Shown here piece after piece: positions 45,098 to 54,876 of a stretch of 64,000 nt of DNA (the first letter of the stretch is position 1; each line of letters begins with the position of its first letter). A program made the position numbers and the translations under genes. The DNA comes from Parvularcula oceani (GTDB taxonomy: Bacteria > Pseudomonadota > Alphaproteobacteria > Caulobacterales > Parvularculaceae). The stretch covers positions 148,209 to 212,208 of the forward strand of contig NZ_JPHU01000004.1 of assembly GCF_000733125.1 (NCBI RefSeq), written 5' to 3'. A model generated the notes under the pieces. It did no database searches. It was not told the DNA's origin and was given only the letters and a program-made list of their open reading frames with translations.

Positions 45098-46489
45098 ATG
45101 CCCGATACGCCCATCGTGACACGCTTCGCGCCTTCGCCCACAGGCTACCTGCATATCGGCGGCGCCCGCACGGCGCTGTTCAACTGGCTGCTCGCCAGAG
45201 GGAAGGCGGCGCCCGAAGGGTCGAAGTTCCTGCTGCGCATCGAGGACACGGACCGGGCGCGCCACGACGAGAGCGCGGTGGAGGCGATCCTCGGCGGCCT
45301 CCGCTGGCTCGGGCTCGACTGGGACGGCGAGCCGGTCAGCCAGCATGCCAATCAGGAGCGCCATGCCGAGGTGGCGCGGCAGCTCCTCGCCGAAGGCAAG
45401 GCGTACAGATGCTGGCTTCAGGGCGAAGCGCTCGATGCCGCCAGGGCCGAGGCGCGGGAAGCGAACACCCGCTTCACCAGCCCCTATCGCGAAGGCGGCG
45501 AGGAGGACGGGCCCTACTCGATCCGCCTCAAGGCGCCGCTCGAAGGCGAGACGGTCATAGATGACGCCGTCCAGGGCGAGGTCCGCTTTCCCAATGGCGC
45601 GCTCGACGACGTGGTGCTTCTGCGCTCTGACGGGACGCCGACCTATATGCTCGCGGTCGTGGTGGACGACCGCGACATGGGCGTGACCCATATCGTGCGG
45701 GGCGACGACCACCTGACCAATGCCGCCCGGCAGAAGCACATCTATGACGCGATGGGCTGGGACGTGCCGCTCTTCGCCCATGTGCCCCTCATCCACGGCC
45801 AGGACGGCAAGAAGCTGTCCAAGCGCCATGGCGCCCTCGGCGTCGAGGCCTATGCCGAAGAAGGCTTCTCGCCGGAGGGCCTGTTCAACGCCCTCCTCAA
45901 GCTCGGCTGGAGCCATGGCGACGACGAGGTCATCACGCGGGACCAGGCGCTCGAATGGTTCTCGCTGTCGGGCATCGGCAAGGCCGCGGCAAGGCTCGAC
46001 CCCGACAAGATGAAAAGCCTCAACGCGGCCCATCTCTCGGCGCTGCCCGACGAGGAGTTCGTGAGCCGCGCCCTGCCCTTCCTGGACGAGCCGCCCACCG
46101 ATGCGCAGCGGGACATGCTCGCGCGGGCGGCCCCCTTCCTCAAGCCGCGCTGCCAGCTTCTGACGGATATCGGACCCGCTGCGGCCTTCCTCCTCCTCTC
46201 CCGCCCCTTCGAGGTGACGGGCAAGGCGGCCAAGCCGCTCAAGAAGGAGGCGGCGGGCGATGTCCTGCGCGGCGTGCGCGAGAACCTCGAAGGCGCCGAG
46301 GACTGGTCCGCGGCGGCGCTCGACCTGCGCCTTCAGGCCTTCGCCGAGGCGCAGGGCCTGTCCTTCGGCCAGGTCGGCCCGCCAGTGCGGGCGGCGCTGA
46401 CCGCCGGGCATCCCTCCCCTTCGCTCGGCGAGACGCTACATGCCCTAGGACGGGATGAAGCGCTCGCGCGCCTTGCGGACCGGCTGTAG
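45098..46489 (+). CDS. gltX: Glutamyl-tRNA synthetase
   Basis: A 463-residue class Ic synthetase that charges tRNA-Glu (and in many alphaproteobacteria tRNA-Gln, for amidation). ATP-site motif FAPSPTGYLHIGGARTALFN (HIGH) at about residue 10, KKLSKRHGA (KMSKS) at about residue 240, and the anticodon-binding alpha-helical C-domain are present. Length is normal. It forms the conserved string comEC-gltX-gltA; its start lies 26 bases from the chosen comEC start on the opposite strand. Confidence 0.96.
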   Translation: MPDTPIVTRFAPSPTGYLHIGGARTALFNWLLARGKAAPEGSKFLLRIEDTDRARHDESAVEAILGGLRWLGLDWDGEPVSQHANQERHAEVARQLLAEGKAYRCWLQGEALDAARAEAREANTRFTSPYREGGEEDGPYSIRLKAPLEGETVIDDAVQGEVRFPNGALDDVVLLRSDGTPTYMLAVVVDDRDMGVTHIVRGDDHLTNAARQKHIYDAMGWDVPLFAHVPLIHGQDGKKLSKRHGALGVEAYAEEGFSPEGLFNALLKLGWSHGDDEVITRDQALEWFSLSGIGKAAARLDPDKMKSLNAAHLSALPDEEFVSRALPFLDEPPTDAQRDMLARAAPFLKPRCQLLTDIGPAAAFLLLSRPFEVTGKAAKPLKKEAAGDVLRGVRENLEGAEDWSAAALDLRLQAFAEAQGLSFGQVGPPVRAALTAGHPSPSLGETLHALGRDEALARLADRL

Positions 46490-46597
46490 CTCGGTATTGT
46501 CGCGCCGCACAAAGACACGATCCTTTCGGGGCCTTCTTCGCCCCGCCGACGCTGCGATCGGCCTCCTGCCGGGCGCGCTCACAATCGGAGACTGACG

Positions 46598-47887
46598 ATG
46601 GAATCAAAGCTCAACCAGACCGACACGGCCTCGATCGAGGGGAACGACTTTCCCGTCTACTCCGGCACGCACGGCAATGACGTCATCGACATTCGCGGCC
46701 TGACCAAGGCGACGGGCAAGTTCACCTTCGACCCGGGCTTCACCTCCACGGCCTCGTGCGAAAGCCAGATCACCTTCATCGACGGGAACGAGGGCACGCT
46801 CCTCTATCGGGGCTACCCGATCGAGCAGCTGGCCGAGAACTCCGACTCCATCGAGACGGCCTATCTCCTGCTCAACGGCGAGCTGCCGAACCATGATGAG
46901 TGCGTGGAGTTCAGGGACGCCATCACCTATCACACGATGGTCCACGAGCACTTCAAGCAGTTCTTCAACGGCTTCCGCCGCGATGCCCACCCGATGGCGG
47001 TGATGTGCGGCGCGGTCGGCGCGCTCTCGGCCTTCTATCACGACTCGACGGACATCAACGATCCGGAGCACCGCAAGATCGCGACGCACCGGATGATCGC
47101 CAAGGTGCCGACCATCGCGGCGATGGCCTATAAGTACATGGTCGGCCAGCCCTTCGTGCATCCGCGCAACGACCTGCACTATACCGAGAACTTCCTGCGC
47201 ATGTGCTTCGCCGTTCCGGCCGAGGACTATCAGGTCAACAAGACGCTGTCCGCCGCGCTCGACAAGATCTTCATCCTGCACATGGATCACGAGCAGAACG
47301 CCTCGACCTCGACCGTGCGGCTCGCGGGCTCTTCGGGCGCCAACCCCTTCGCCTGCATCGCGGCCGGCATCGCCTGCCTCTGGGGTCCCGCCCATGGCGG
47401 CGCGAACGAGGCGGCGCTGCGCATGCTGATGGAGATCGGCACGCCCGACCGGGTCGGCGAATACGTCAAGAAGGCGAAGGACAAGTCCGATCCCTTCCGC
47501 CTGATGGGCTTCGGCCACCGGGTCTACAAGAACTACGACCCCCGCGCGAAGGTCATGCAGAAGGCCTGTCACGAAGTGCTCGACGCGGTCGGGGTCAAGG
47601 ACCCGCTGCTCGACGTGGCGGTGGCGCTCGAGAAGATCGCGCTCGAGGACGACTATTTCGTCGAGAAGAAGCTCTATCCGAACATCGACTTCTATTCGGG
47701 CATCACGCTGCGGGCGCTCGGCTTCCCGACCGAGATGTTCACTCCGCTCTTCGCCCTCGCCCGCACGGTAGGCTGGATCGCGCAGTGGCAGGAAATGCTG
47801 TCCGATCCCAACCAGAAGATCGGCCGTCCCCGCCAGATCTACACCGGCGCGGCGCAGCGCGATTACGTGCCGATGCATCAGCGCTGA
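46598..47887 (+). CDS. gltA: Citrate synthase, type II
   Basis: A 429-residue hexameric-type citrate synthase, first enzyme of the TCA cycle. Catalytic residues: His in [13 protein letters not shown], His in [13 protein letters not shown], and Asp in [14 protein letters not shown]. The N-terminal beta domain ([20 protein letters not shown]) marks the gram-negative, NADH-sensitive type. The start has CGGAG eight bases upstream. Preceded by gltX and followed by a strong terminator. Confidence 0.97.
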   Translation: MESKLNQTDTASIEGNDFPVYSGTHGNDVIDIRGLTKATGKFTFDPGFTSTASCESQITFIDGNEGTLLYRGYPIEQLAENSDSIETAYLLLNGELPNHDECVEFRDAITYHTMVHEHFKQFFNGFRRDAHPMAVMCGAVGALSAFYHDSTDINDPEHRKIATHRMIAKVPTIAAMAYKYMVGQPFVHPRNDLHYTENFLRMCFAVPAEDYQVNKTLSAALDKIFILHMDHEQNASTSTVRLAGSSGANPFACIAAGIACLWGPAHGGANEAALRMLMEIGTPDRVGEYVKKAKDKSDPFRLMGFGHRVYKNYDPRAKVMQKACHEVLDAVGVKDPLLDVAVALEKIALEDDYFVEKKLYPNIDFYSGITLRALGFPTEMFTPLFALARTVGWIAQWQEMLSDPNQKIGRPRQIYTGAAQRDYVPMHQR

Positions 47888-47910
47888 TCTGCGAGACATC
47901 GCTCGGATCG

Positions 47911-47944
47911 AAGCCGCCGGCCCTCGGGTCGGCGGCTTTTTTTT
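47911..47944 (+). terminator. Rho-independent terminator after gltA
   Basis: AAGCCGCC pairs with GGCGGCTT around a short GGCCCTCGGGTC top (itself CCC/GGG paired), followed by an eight-base T run. It begins 24 bases after the gltA stop. Confidence 0.92.
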
Positions 47945-48052
47945 CGGCAGAGGCGGCCTTCTCCGCCCTCTCGGGGGGCGGGACGGCGCGGAAGGGCCGC
48001 TCGAAGCGCCCACTCGTGCCTGTCCGTCACGACTGTCGGGAGCGACACGGCA

Positions 48053-48081
48053 TTGTCGTTCATGCTGCATTGCAACATATC
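48053..48081 (+). promoter_or_regulatory. Possible promoter of the small membrane protein gene
   Basis: TTGTCG (48053-48058), 17-base spacer, CATATC (48076-48081), about 55 bases before the ATG at 48137. A plausible sigma-70-type match judged by eye. Confidence 0.35.
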
Positions 48082-48136
48082 TTGGCTGGAGAGGTCAGAC
48101 CCTCCAGCTGAAGAAGAGCCCGGAAGGGGGCACGAC

Positions 48137-48370
48137 ATGTTCAAGACCCGACATCCGTCAGACAGTCAGAGCAGGCAGGCCGCGGGACAGCCGCTGATCG
48201 CGGCTCTGTTTCTGGCGACGCTGGTCGCGGCGATCATCCTGCCGCTTCCCATTGCCGAGGCGCGCGAGAAGGCGTTCGCCGTCCTGGCGCTCATTCACGG
48301 CCTCGCTGCGACGCTGATCGTCTTCAACGGGAGCCTGACCTCTCCGGCCTCGGTCAACGCCCGGCGATGA
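48137..48370 (+). CDS. Hypothetical small membrane protein
   Basis: A 77-residue protein with two likely membrane helices, about residues 19-37 (PLIAALFLATLVAAIILPL) and 45-63 (AFAVLALIHGLAATLIVF). The ATG at 48137 has AAGGGGG well placed upstream; an upstream ATG at 48053 lacks this. No family recognised. Its 3' end overlaps the convergent phosphatase gene by 17 bases. Confidence 0.6.
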   Translation: MFKTRHPSDSQSRQAAGQPLIAALFLATLVAAIILPLPIAEAREKAFAVLALIHGLAATLIVFNGSLTSPASVNARR

Positions 48371-49148
48371 GCTCTAGCGCCTGCCGGTGGCACCCGCCAT
48401 TGGTCGCGAGGATGGAGCGGTAGGGCAGATCGGCCGTCTTGCCGTCGGCCTCCGTCACCTCGCCGCCGGCTTCTCGCACGAGGAGAATGCCCGCGCCGAC
48501 ATCCCATTGGTTCAGGTCGTGTTCCCAGAAGGCGTCGAAGCGCCCGCAGGCGACGAAGGCCAGGTCGAGAGCCGCCGAACCGAATCTGCGGATGCCCGCC
48601 AGCGCCTTCATCGGGGCGATCAGTTCCCGCGCGAACGCCTCGTGCCCCCGCTTGTCGCGGAACGGCAGTCCGGTCCCGAACACGAGTTCCTCAAGCGGCG
48701 CGTCCGCGGAGACGGCGATCGGCTCGCCGTTGAGCGTGGCGCCGCCGCCCTCGGTCGCGCAATAAAGCTCGCCCGCTGCGGGGTTGAGGACCACTCCGGC
48801 GACCGGCCGGCCTTGCCGCGTCAGCGCGATGGAAACCGAATAATGCGGAATGCCGTGCAGGAAATTGGTCGTTCCGTCGAGCGGGTCGACCACCCACTGA
48901 TGGTCCGGGTCTTCGCCCTCGACGACGCCCCCCTCCTCCAGCAGCGCGCCGATCTCCGGCCAGTCCCCGCGCAGGATCCCGAAGATCGTCTTCTCGGCTT
49001 CGAGATCCGCGCTCGAGACGAAGTCGGATGGCTTCTTCTTGTCGACCGCCAGGCTTCCGAGGCGCGAAAAGCTCTCGGTGAGGCCCTCGCCGGCCGCCTC
49101 GGCGGCGCGGATCATCGTGTCGAGATAGGGGCGCAGCGATCCGCTCAT
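48354..49148 (-). CDS. Inositol-monophosphatase-family phosphatase coupled to the ara operon
   Basis: A 264-residue Mg-dependent phosphatase: WVVDPLDGTTNFLHGIPHY holds two metal-binding Asp residues and the phosphate loop, NQWDVGAGILLVREAGG the third Asp. The usual GEE motif reads LEEGG. It resembles SuhB-type inositol monophosphatases. Its ATG overlaps the araB stop by four bases (ATGA), so it is translated with the arabinose kinase gene and is the last gene of the araA-araD-araB run. This context suggests a sugar-phosphate substrate, perhaps detoxifying accumulated pentose phosphates, but that is inference. Confidence 0.9.
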   Translation of the reverse strand: MSGSLRPYLDTMIRAAEAAGEGLTESFSRLGSLAVDKKKPSDFVSSADLEAEKTIFGILRGDWPEIGALLEEGGVVEGEDPDHQWVVDPLDGTTNFLHGIPHYSVSIALTRQGRPVAGVVLNPAAGELYCATEGGGATLNGEPIAVSADAPLEELVFGTGLPFRDKRGHEAFARELIAPMKALAGIRRFGSAALDLAFVACGRFDAFWEHDLNQWDVGAGILLVREAGGEVTEADGKTADLPYRSILATNGGCHRQALELIAGR

Positions 49149-50833
49149 GTCAGCTGGTTCTCGATCAGCGCGCCGAGCGGCTTGTAGTGCTCGTTATAGA
49201 CTTTCTCATAGTGGTCGCGGTGCGCCGGATCGGGCGTGTATTCGGTTTCGAACCCCGCCCCCATCGCGGATTGCGCCCGATTGACGTCGCCGTGCAGCCC
49301 GGACGCCACGGCCGCAAACATCGCCGCGCCGAGCGCGCAGGTCTGCTCGGAGCGCGCCACCCGGATCGGCATGTCGAGGATATCGGCCATGATCTGCATG
49401 ACGAGCGGTGATTTCTGGGCGACCCCGCCGAGCGCGATCACCTCCTCGATCGCCACGCCCTCCTCGCGGATGCGCTCGACGATCGCGCGGCTGCCGAAGC
49501 AGGTGGCCTCGACCAGGGCGCGGAAGATGCGCGGCGCATCCGAGCCCATGGAGAGGTTCGCAATGGCCCCCTTCACCGTCTGGCTCGCATCGGGCGTGCG
49601 CCGGCCGTTCATCCAGTCGATGGCGAAAATGCTCGACTCGCCGGGCTCTATCCGCGCCGCGGCCTCGCTCAGCATCCCGATCATCTCGTCCCTGAGCGCC
49701 TCGGCCTCCTGCGCATGGGACGGATCGCGCCGCGCCCGTTCCCGCAGGGGCCAGGCGAGAAGGTCCGCATACCAGGCGTAAAGATCGCCGAAGGCGGATT
49801 GGCCGGCCTCGAGGCCGATGAAGCCCGGCATGACCGAGCCGTCCACCTGGCCGCAGATCCCCGCGACGGTCCGGTCGCGCAGCTTGTCCTCGGGCACGAT
49901 CATGATGTCGCAGGTGGAGGTGCCGATGACGCGCGACAGGCTGCCCGGGCGGATCTCGCCGCCGACCGCGCCCATGTGGCAGTCGAAGGCGCCTGCGCCG
50001 ACGACCACGTCTTCGGTCAGCCCCAGGCGCCCGGCCCACTCCGCCGTCAGCTTTCCGACGGCCTGATCGTTCGTCAGCGTTTCGCGCGCGAAGGTCTCGC
50101 GGAACCCTGCGAGACGCGGCTCGATCGCCGTCAGGAAGCCTTCTTCGGGCAGGCCACCCCATTCCTCGGCCCAGAGGTTCTTGTGCCCGGCGGCGCAGCG
50201 CCCGCGCGGCATGTCCACAAGGCCCTGGCGCCCCGTCAGCAGGGCCGGCATCCAGTCGCAATGCTCGACGAAGGAACGGGCGGCCTTATGGACGGCGTCA
50301 TTGTGCCGGAGGACATGGGCGGCCTTCGCCCACCCCCATTCGGAGGAATAGATCCCGCCGACATGCTTGAGATAGTCCGTGTTCCAGGTTCTCGCCGTCT
50401 TGTTGATGTGCTCGGCCTCCTCGACGGAGGTGTGATCCTTCCACAGGACGAACATCGCGTCGGGGTCGTCGGCGAATTCCGGCTTCAGGGCGAGCGGGAC
50501 GCCGTCTTCGCCCACCATGCAGGGCGTCGATCCGGTCGTATCGAAGGACAGGCCGGCGACGCGCTGGCCGCTTCCCTCGCCCGCATCGGCGAGGACCTTT
50601 GACACCGCCTCTTCCAGCGCATCGAGATAATCCTGCGGATGCTGGCGGTACTGATCCTTGGACGGATCGCAATAGCGCTTCTCGGCCCAGCGCCTGTAGG
50701 GCGCGACGGCGCTCGCCAGGGCCTCGCCGCTCTCCGCGTCGACGAGCAGCGCACGCGCAGAGTCCGTGCCGTAATCCAGTCCCAGAACCAGCGTCCGTTC
50801 CGTCACCGCCTGGCCTCCTTCGTTCTTCGTCAT
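49145..50833 (-). CDS. araB: Ribulokinase
   Basis: A 562-residue FGGY-family kinase that phosphorylates L-ribulose to L-ribulose 5-phosphate. N-terminal nucleotide site [19 protein letters not shown], family segments [12 protein letters not shown] and [25 protein letters not shown] with the catalytic-base Asp region, and the C-terminal FGGY-type [20 protein letters not shown]. The ATG at 50833 overlaps the araD stop by four bases, supporting this start over a GTG nine codons later. Central gene of the arabinose operon. Confidence 0.96.
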   Translation of the reverse strand: MTKNEGGQAVTERTLVLGLDYGTDSARALLVDAESGEALASAVAPYRRWAEKRYCDPSKDQYRQHPQDYLDALEEAVSKVLADAGEGSGQRVAGLSFDTTGSTPCMVGEDGVPLALKPEFADDPDAMFVLWKDHTSVEEAEHINKTARTWNTDYLKHVGGIYSSEWGWAKAAHVLRHNDAVHKAARSFVEHCDWMPALLTGRQGLVDMPRGRCAAGHKNLWAEEWGGLPEEGFLTAIEPRLAGFRETFARETLTNDQAVGKLTAEWAGRLGLTEDVVVGAGAFDCHMGAVGGEIRPGSLSRVIGTSTCDIMIVPEDKLRDRTVAGICGQVDGSVMPGFIGLEAGQSAFGDLYAWYADLLAWPLRERARRDPSHAQEAEALRDEMIGMLSEAAARIEPGESSIFAIDWMNGRRTPDASQTVKGAIANLSMGSDAPRIFRALVEATCFGSRAIVERIREEGVAIEEVIALGGVAQKSPLVMQIMADILDMPIRVARSEQTCALGAAMFAAVASGLHGDVNRAQSAMGAGFETEYTPDPAHRDHYEKVYNEHYKPLGALIENQLT

Positions 50834-51522
50834 TTCTGCCCGTAATAGGCATTCGGGCCGTGCTTGCGCTCGAAATGCTTGCGGACGAGATGGGGGTTCA
50901 TGGTCGCGTCGCGATTGAGCTGTTCCGTCAGAACGCCCATGCGCGCGACCTCTTCGAGGACGACGCTGTTGCGGACAGCCTCGCCCGGACTGCGTCCCCA
51001 GGTGAAGGGGGCGTGGTTCTTGAGGAGGATGCCGGGAACGTGCAGCGGGTCGCGCTCGCCGATCGTTTCGGCGATGACATTCCCCGTCTCGTGCTCGAAC
51101 TCGCTCTCGATCTCCTCCTGCCGCATGTCGCGGGTGCAGGGAATGTCCTCGGAGAAATAATCCGCCTGCGTTGTGCCTCGAAGCGGGATCGAACGGCCGG
51201 CCTGCGCCCAGGCGACCGCATGGGTCGAATGGGTATGAGCCACCCCGCCAATGCTTTCGAACGCCTTGTAGAGGACGAGATGGGTGGCCGTGTCCGAAGA
51301 GGGTTTCAGCTTTCCGTCCACGACCTTCCCGTCGAGATCGATCACCACCATGTCGTCCCTGGTCATGCCGTCATAGGGCACGCCGCTCGGCTTGATCACG
51401 ACGAGGCCCCGCTCGCGGTCGATGCCGCTGACATTCCCCCAGGTCAGGATGACGAGGCCATGCCTGACGAGGTCGAGATTGGCGGCGAAGACCGCCTCTT
51501 TGAGATCGTCGATCGTGCTCAT
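50830..51522 (-). CDS. araD: L-ribulose-5-phosphate 4-epimerase
   Basis: A 230-residue class II aldolase-fold enzyme that makes D-xylulose 5-phosphate, joining arabinose breakdown to the pentose-phosphate pathway. Zinc-binding His residues are in [32 protein letters not shown] and [15 protein letters not shown] are family marks; HAPFTWG carries the last His, and the end [11 protein letters not shown] is typical. It starts 28 bases after the araA stop and overlaps araB. Confidence 0.97.
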   Translation of the reverse strand: MSTIDDLKEAVFAANLDLVRHGLVILTWGNVSGIDRERGLVVIKPSGVPYDGMTRDDMVVIDLDGKVVDGKLKPSSDTATHLVLYKAFESIGGVAHTHSTHAVAWAQAGRSIPLRGTTQADYFSEDIPCTRDMRQEEIESEFEHETGNVIAETIGERDPLHVPGILLKNHAPFTWGRSPGEAVRNSVVLEEVARMGVLTEQLNRDATMNPHLVRKHFERKHGPNAYYGQK

Positions 51523-51550
51523 CTTGCTCTCCCGGCGCGCTTCCCGCGCC

Positions 51551-53047
51551 TCAGCGGTAATAGGCCTCGCCCGTCCGGATCTCGGATTTGAAGCTCTGGA
51601 TCGTCGTGTCGTTCGAGATCGTCAGGAATTCGACGCCGACCATCTCGGCGAGATCGCGCATATGCTCCGCGTTCAGCGCCATCGAGAAGCCGGAGTGGTG
51701 CGCTCCGCCGGCATGGATCCAGGCAGCCGTCCCGGTCTCGAAGTCGGGCCGGGTCTTCCACAGGGCCGAAGCGACCGGCAGCTTGGGCATTTCGTGTGGC
51801 AGGGACAACACGTCCAGTTCGCCGCACACGAAGCGGAAGCGGTTGCCGAGATCGATCATCGCGACATTGATGGCTTCGCCTTCGGGCGCGGAGAAGATCA
51901 GGCGGACCGGGTCCTCCTTGCCGCCGATCGACAGCGGGTGGACGGCGACACGCGGCCGCCCCGCGGCGATGGTCGGGCAGACCTCGAGCATGTGGGAGCC
52001 GAGGACCAGGCCGCCGCTCTCGGCGAGGTGGTAGGTGTAGTCCTCCATGAAGGAGGTGCCGCCTTCCAGGCCGCTCGCCATCATCTTCATCACCCGGACG
52101 AGCGCGGCGGTCTTCCAGTCGCCTTCCGCGCCGAAGCCGTAGCCGTCCGCCATCATGCGCTGCGCGCCGATGCCGGGCAGCTGCTTGACGCCGTGCAGGA
52201 TCTCGAAGGTGTCGGTGAAGCCGTGATAGCCGTGCTCGTCGAGAAAGCCGCGCAGGCCCAGTTCGATCCTCAGCGCGTCCGTCAGGGATGCGTGGCGCTC
52301 GCCGCCCGGGGCCAGCTCGTCCGGCACGTCATAGGCCTCCTGCACCGCTTCGACCTCGCGGCCGATCTGCGCATCGGAGACGCCCTCGACGAATGTGGCG
52401 AGATCTCCCAGGCCATAGCCGTCGACGGTGAGGCCGAGCTTGATCTGCGCCTCGACCTTGTCGCCTTCGGTGACCGCGACCTGGCGCATATTGTCGCCGA
52501 AGCGCGCGATGCGCGTGGTGCGCAGGGCCTGGCGGCCGACGGCCGAGCGGGTCCAGCCCCCGATCCGGGAGAGGACCGACGGGTCCTTCCAGTGCCCGCA
52601 GACCACCTTGCGGTCGATCCTGAGGCGGCTGCAGATATAGCCGAATTCCCGGTCGCCGTGGGCGGACTGGTTGAGGTTCATGTAGTCCATGTCGATGTCG
52701 GACCACGGGATCTGCGCGCCATGCTGCGTGTTCAGCTGCATGAAGGGCTTGTCGAGCGATTGCAGCCCGCCGATCCACATCTTCGCCGGCGAGAAGGTGT
52801 GCATCCACAAGATCAGGCCGACGCAGCTGTCATCCGCATTCGCGCGGCGGCAGACCTCCATGATCTCGCCGGGCGTCTTGACGACGCCCTCGAACGCGAC
52901 ATCGACCGGAATTTCGCTGGCATCGTGGAGATGGGCGGCGATTTCGCGCGACTGCGCGTCGACCTGCCTGAGCGTCTCCTCACCATAGAGGTGCTGGCTG
53001 CCGACGACGAACCACACCTTGTGCTGCTTGAGATCGGAAGTCGTCAT
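51551..53047 (-). CDS. araA: L-arabinose isomerase
   Basis: A 498-residue isomerase converting L-arabinose to L-ribulose. Metal ligands are in [14 protein letters not shown] (Glu), [12 protein letters not shown] (Glu, with the preceding His) and [11 protein letters not shown] (His). N-terminal [16 protein letters not shown] and [19 protein letters not shown] are hallmark segments. Length equals that of the E. coli enzyme. First of the three ara genes, 118 bases downstream of the sugar symporter gene on the same strand. Confidence 0.97.
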   Translation of the reverse strand: MTTSDLKQHKVWFVVGSQHLYGEETLRQVDAQSREIAAHLHDASEIPVDVAFEGVVKTPGEIMEVCRRANADDSCVGLILWMHTFSPAKMWIGGLQSLDKPFMQLNTQHGAQIPWSDIDMDYMNLNQSAHGDREFGYICSRLRIDRKVVCGHWKDPSVLSRIGGWTRSAVGRQALRTTRIARFGDNMRQVAVTEGDKVEAQIKLGLTVDGYGLGDLATFVEGVSDAQIGREVEAVQEAYDVPDELAPGGERHASLTDALRIELGLRGFLDEHGYHGFTDTFEILHGVKQLPGIGAQRMMADGYGFGAEGDWKTAALVRVMKMMASGLEGGTSFMEDYTYHLAESGGLVLGSHMLEVCPTIAAGRPRVAVHPLSIGGKEDPVRLIFSAPEGEAINVAMIDLGNRFRFVCGELDVLSLPHEMPKLPVASALWKTRPDFETGTAAWIHAGGAHHSGFSMALNAEHMRDLAEMVGVEFLTISNDTTIQSFKSEIRTGEAYYR

Positions 53048-53165
53048 TGTCTGGCTCCTCGGCCTGATGGACCCGCAGCGCCGCGCGCCGCTGTCGTTTT
53101 CTTCAAGGAAGGGAAGCGCTCGCCAGGAGCCGCTTCCGGCACTGTTGTCGAGGATCGGCCGTGCT

Positions 53166-54818
53166 CTACCAGAACACGACGTAGATCAGCGCGATGATCC
53201 CGACAATCACCGCGGAGTGGAACACGTCCCAGCCCGACCAGCTTTCGCGCACTTCCTGACGCTGTTCGGGCGTGGTCGAGCCGAGTGTCAGCCCGCCGAG
53301 TTCGGCGGCCGTCTTGGCCTTCGTCATCAGGCTGATCGCGATCATCACGAGGATCGTGAAGATCAGGAGCGCGCAGCAATAGTAGAGCCAGTTCATCGTC
53401 TGGATGCTGTTGAAGAACGCGTTCGACGTGGCGAGTTGCGGCGACAGGTCGAGCACCAGCCGGAGCATCCCGGCGCAGAAGCCGATGATCAGTCCGAAAT
53501 AGCCCGCCTTGGGCGTGATCCGGCTCGAGAAGATGCCGAGGAAGAACACCGCCACGATCGAAGGCGCGATCAGGCCCTGCACCTTCTGAAGCGCTTCGTA
53601 GAGGCTGTCGCCGAGCAGCGGGATGACGGGCACCCAGGCGACGCCGAGAAGCACGACGACCGCCGTCGCGATCCGGCCCACATTGAGGTAGTGGTGCTGC
53701 GTCCGGCCGGGCCGCATCCGCTCGTAGAAGTCGACGGTGAAGAGCGTCGCCGACGAGTTGAACAGCGAGGCGAGCGAGCTCATCAGCGCCGCGATCGCTC
53801 CGCCGAGCACGATCCCCTTCACGCCGGCAGGCAGGAGCTCGCGGACCAGGACGGGGAAGGCCGCGTTCGGTCCCGCGGAGAGGTCCAGCAATCCTTCCTC
53901 GGCGAGCGCGAAGGCGATCATGCCGGGCACCAGGAAGATGAAGACCGGGAAGAGCTTGAGGTAACCGCCGAAAATGGCGCCCCGCCGAGCCTGGGTCATG
54001 TTCCGGGCGGACAGCACCCTCTGGACGATGTACTGATCGGTACACCAGTACCAGAGGCCGATGATGATCGAGCCGCCGATCACCGCCGGCCACGGGAATT
54101 CCGGGTCGTCGGCCGGGCGGAAGAGATGCATGCGCTCGCCGGACACCTCGCTCATCGTCGCCCAGCCTTCGAGAAGCCCCTGCCCCGCGCCGAGCTGCGT
54201 CAGGCCGGCGAAGAGAATGATGATCGAGCCGAGAAGCAGGACGGGGGTCTGCAGGACGGACGTCCACAGGACCGCCTTCATGCCCCCGACGACCGTGTAG
54301 ATCCCGGTCAGGATGACCAGGCCGATCGCCGCGATCCAGAAGAAGTCGACGCCGAACATCCGGTCGATCCCGAAGATTTCCTGGATGGCGAGCCCGCCCG
54401 CGAACACCGTCACCGACACCTTCGTCAGGACATAGGAGACGAGCGAGATGAAGGAGAAAAAGGTTCGGGTTTCCGGCGAATAACGCCGCTCGAGGAATTC
54501 CGGGGTCGTGAAGATCCTTGTGCGCCAGTAGAAGGGCACGAAGATCCAGGCCAGCATCAGGATGATCCAGGACTGGAGCTCCCAATGGGCCATGGCGAAG
54601 CCGTTCTCCGCGCCCGCGGAGGCGAGGCCGACCAGATGCTCCGAGCCGATATTCGAGGCGAAGATCGACGCCCCGATCACCAGCCACCCCGCATTCCGCC
54701 CCGCGAGGAAATAGTCCTCGGTATCGTCTTCCTTCTGAAGAGCGACCCAGACCACGATGCCCAGAAGGGCAAGCATGAACAGGCCGAGCACGACCCAATC
54801 CAAAACGCCGAAACTCAT
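53166..54818 (-). CDS. Sodium:solute symporter (SSS family), probable arabinose transporter
   Basis: A 550-residue protein with about 14 membrane helices, related to SglT/vSGLT sugar symporters: DYFLAGRNAGWLVIGASIFA, SNIGSEHLVGLASAGA (Na+ site helix 1), SGLT hallmark WYWCTDQYIVQRVLSARN and LMSSLASLFNSSATLFTVDF (Na+ site helix 8). In this operon, between a GH43 enzyme and araA, the substrate is most likely L-arabinose or short arabino-oligosaccharides moved across the inner membrane. Confidence 0.92.
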   Translation of the reverse strand: MSFGVLDWVVLGLFMLALLGIVVWVALQKEDDTEDYFLAGRNAGWLVIGASIFASNIGSEHLVGLASAGAENGFAMAHWELQSWIILMLAWIFVPFYWRTRIFTTPEFLERRYSPETRTFFSFISLVSYVLTKVSVTVFAGGLAIQEIFGIDRMFGVDFFWIAAIGLVILTGIYTVVGGMKAVLWTSVLQTPVLLLGSIIILFAGLTQLGAGQGLLEGWATMSEVSGERMHLFRPADDPEFPWPAVIGGSIIIGLWYWCTDQYIVQRVLSARNMTQARRGAIFGGYLKLFPVFIFLVPGMIAFALAEEGLLDLSAGPNAAFPVLVRELLPAGVKGIVLGGAIAALMSSLASLFNSSATLFTVDFYERMRPGRTQHHYLNVGRIATAVVVLLGVAWVPVIPLLGDSLYEALQKVQGLIAPSIVAVFFLGIFSSRITPKAGYFGLIIGFCAGMLRLVLDLSPQLATSNAFFNSIQTMNWLYYCCALLIFTILVMIAISLMTKAKTAAELGGLTLGSTTPEQRQEVRESWSGWDVFHSAVIVGIIALIYVVFW

Positions 54819-54876
54819 TCTCGTTTCCTACCCAGCAAGGCGCTTCACGGCCTCTTTTGATGTTCGTCTTCCGGCC

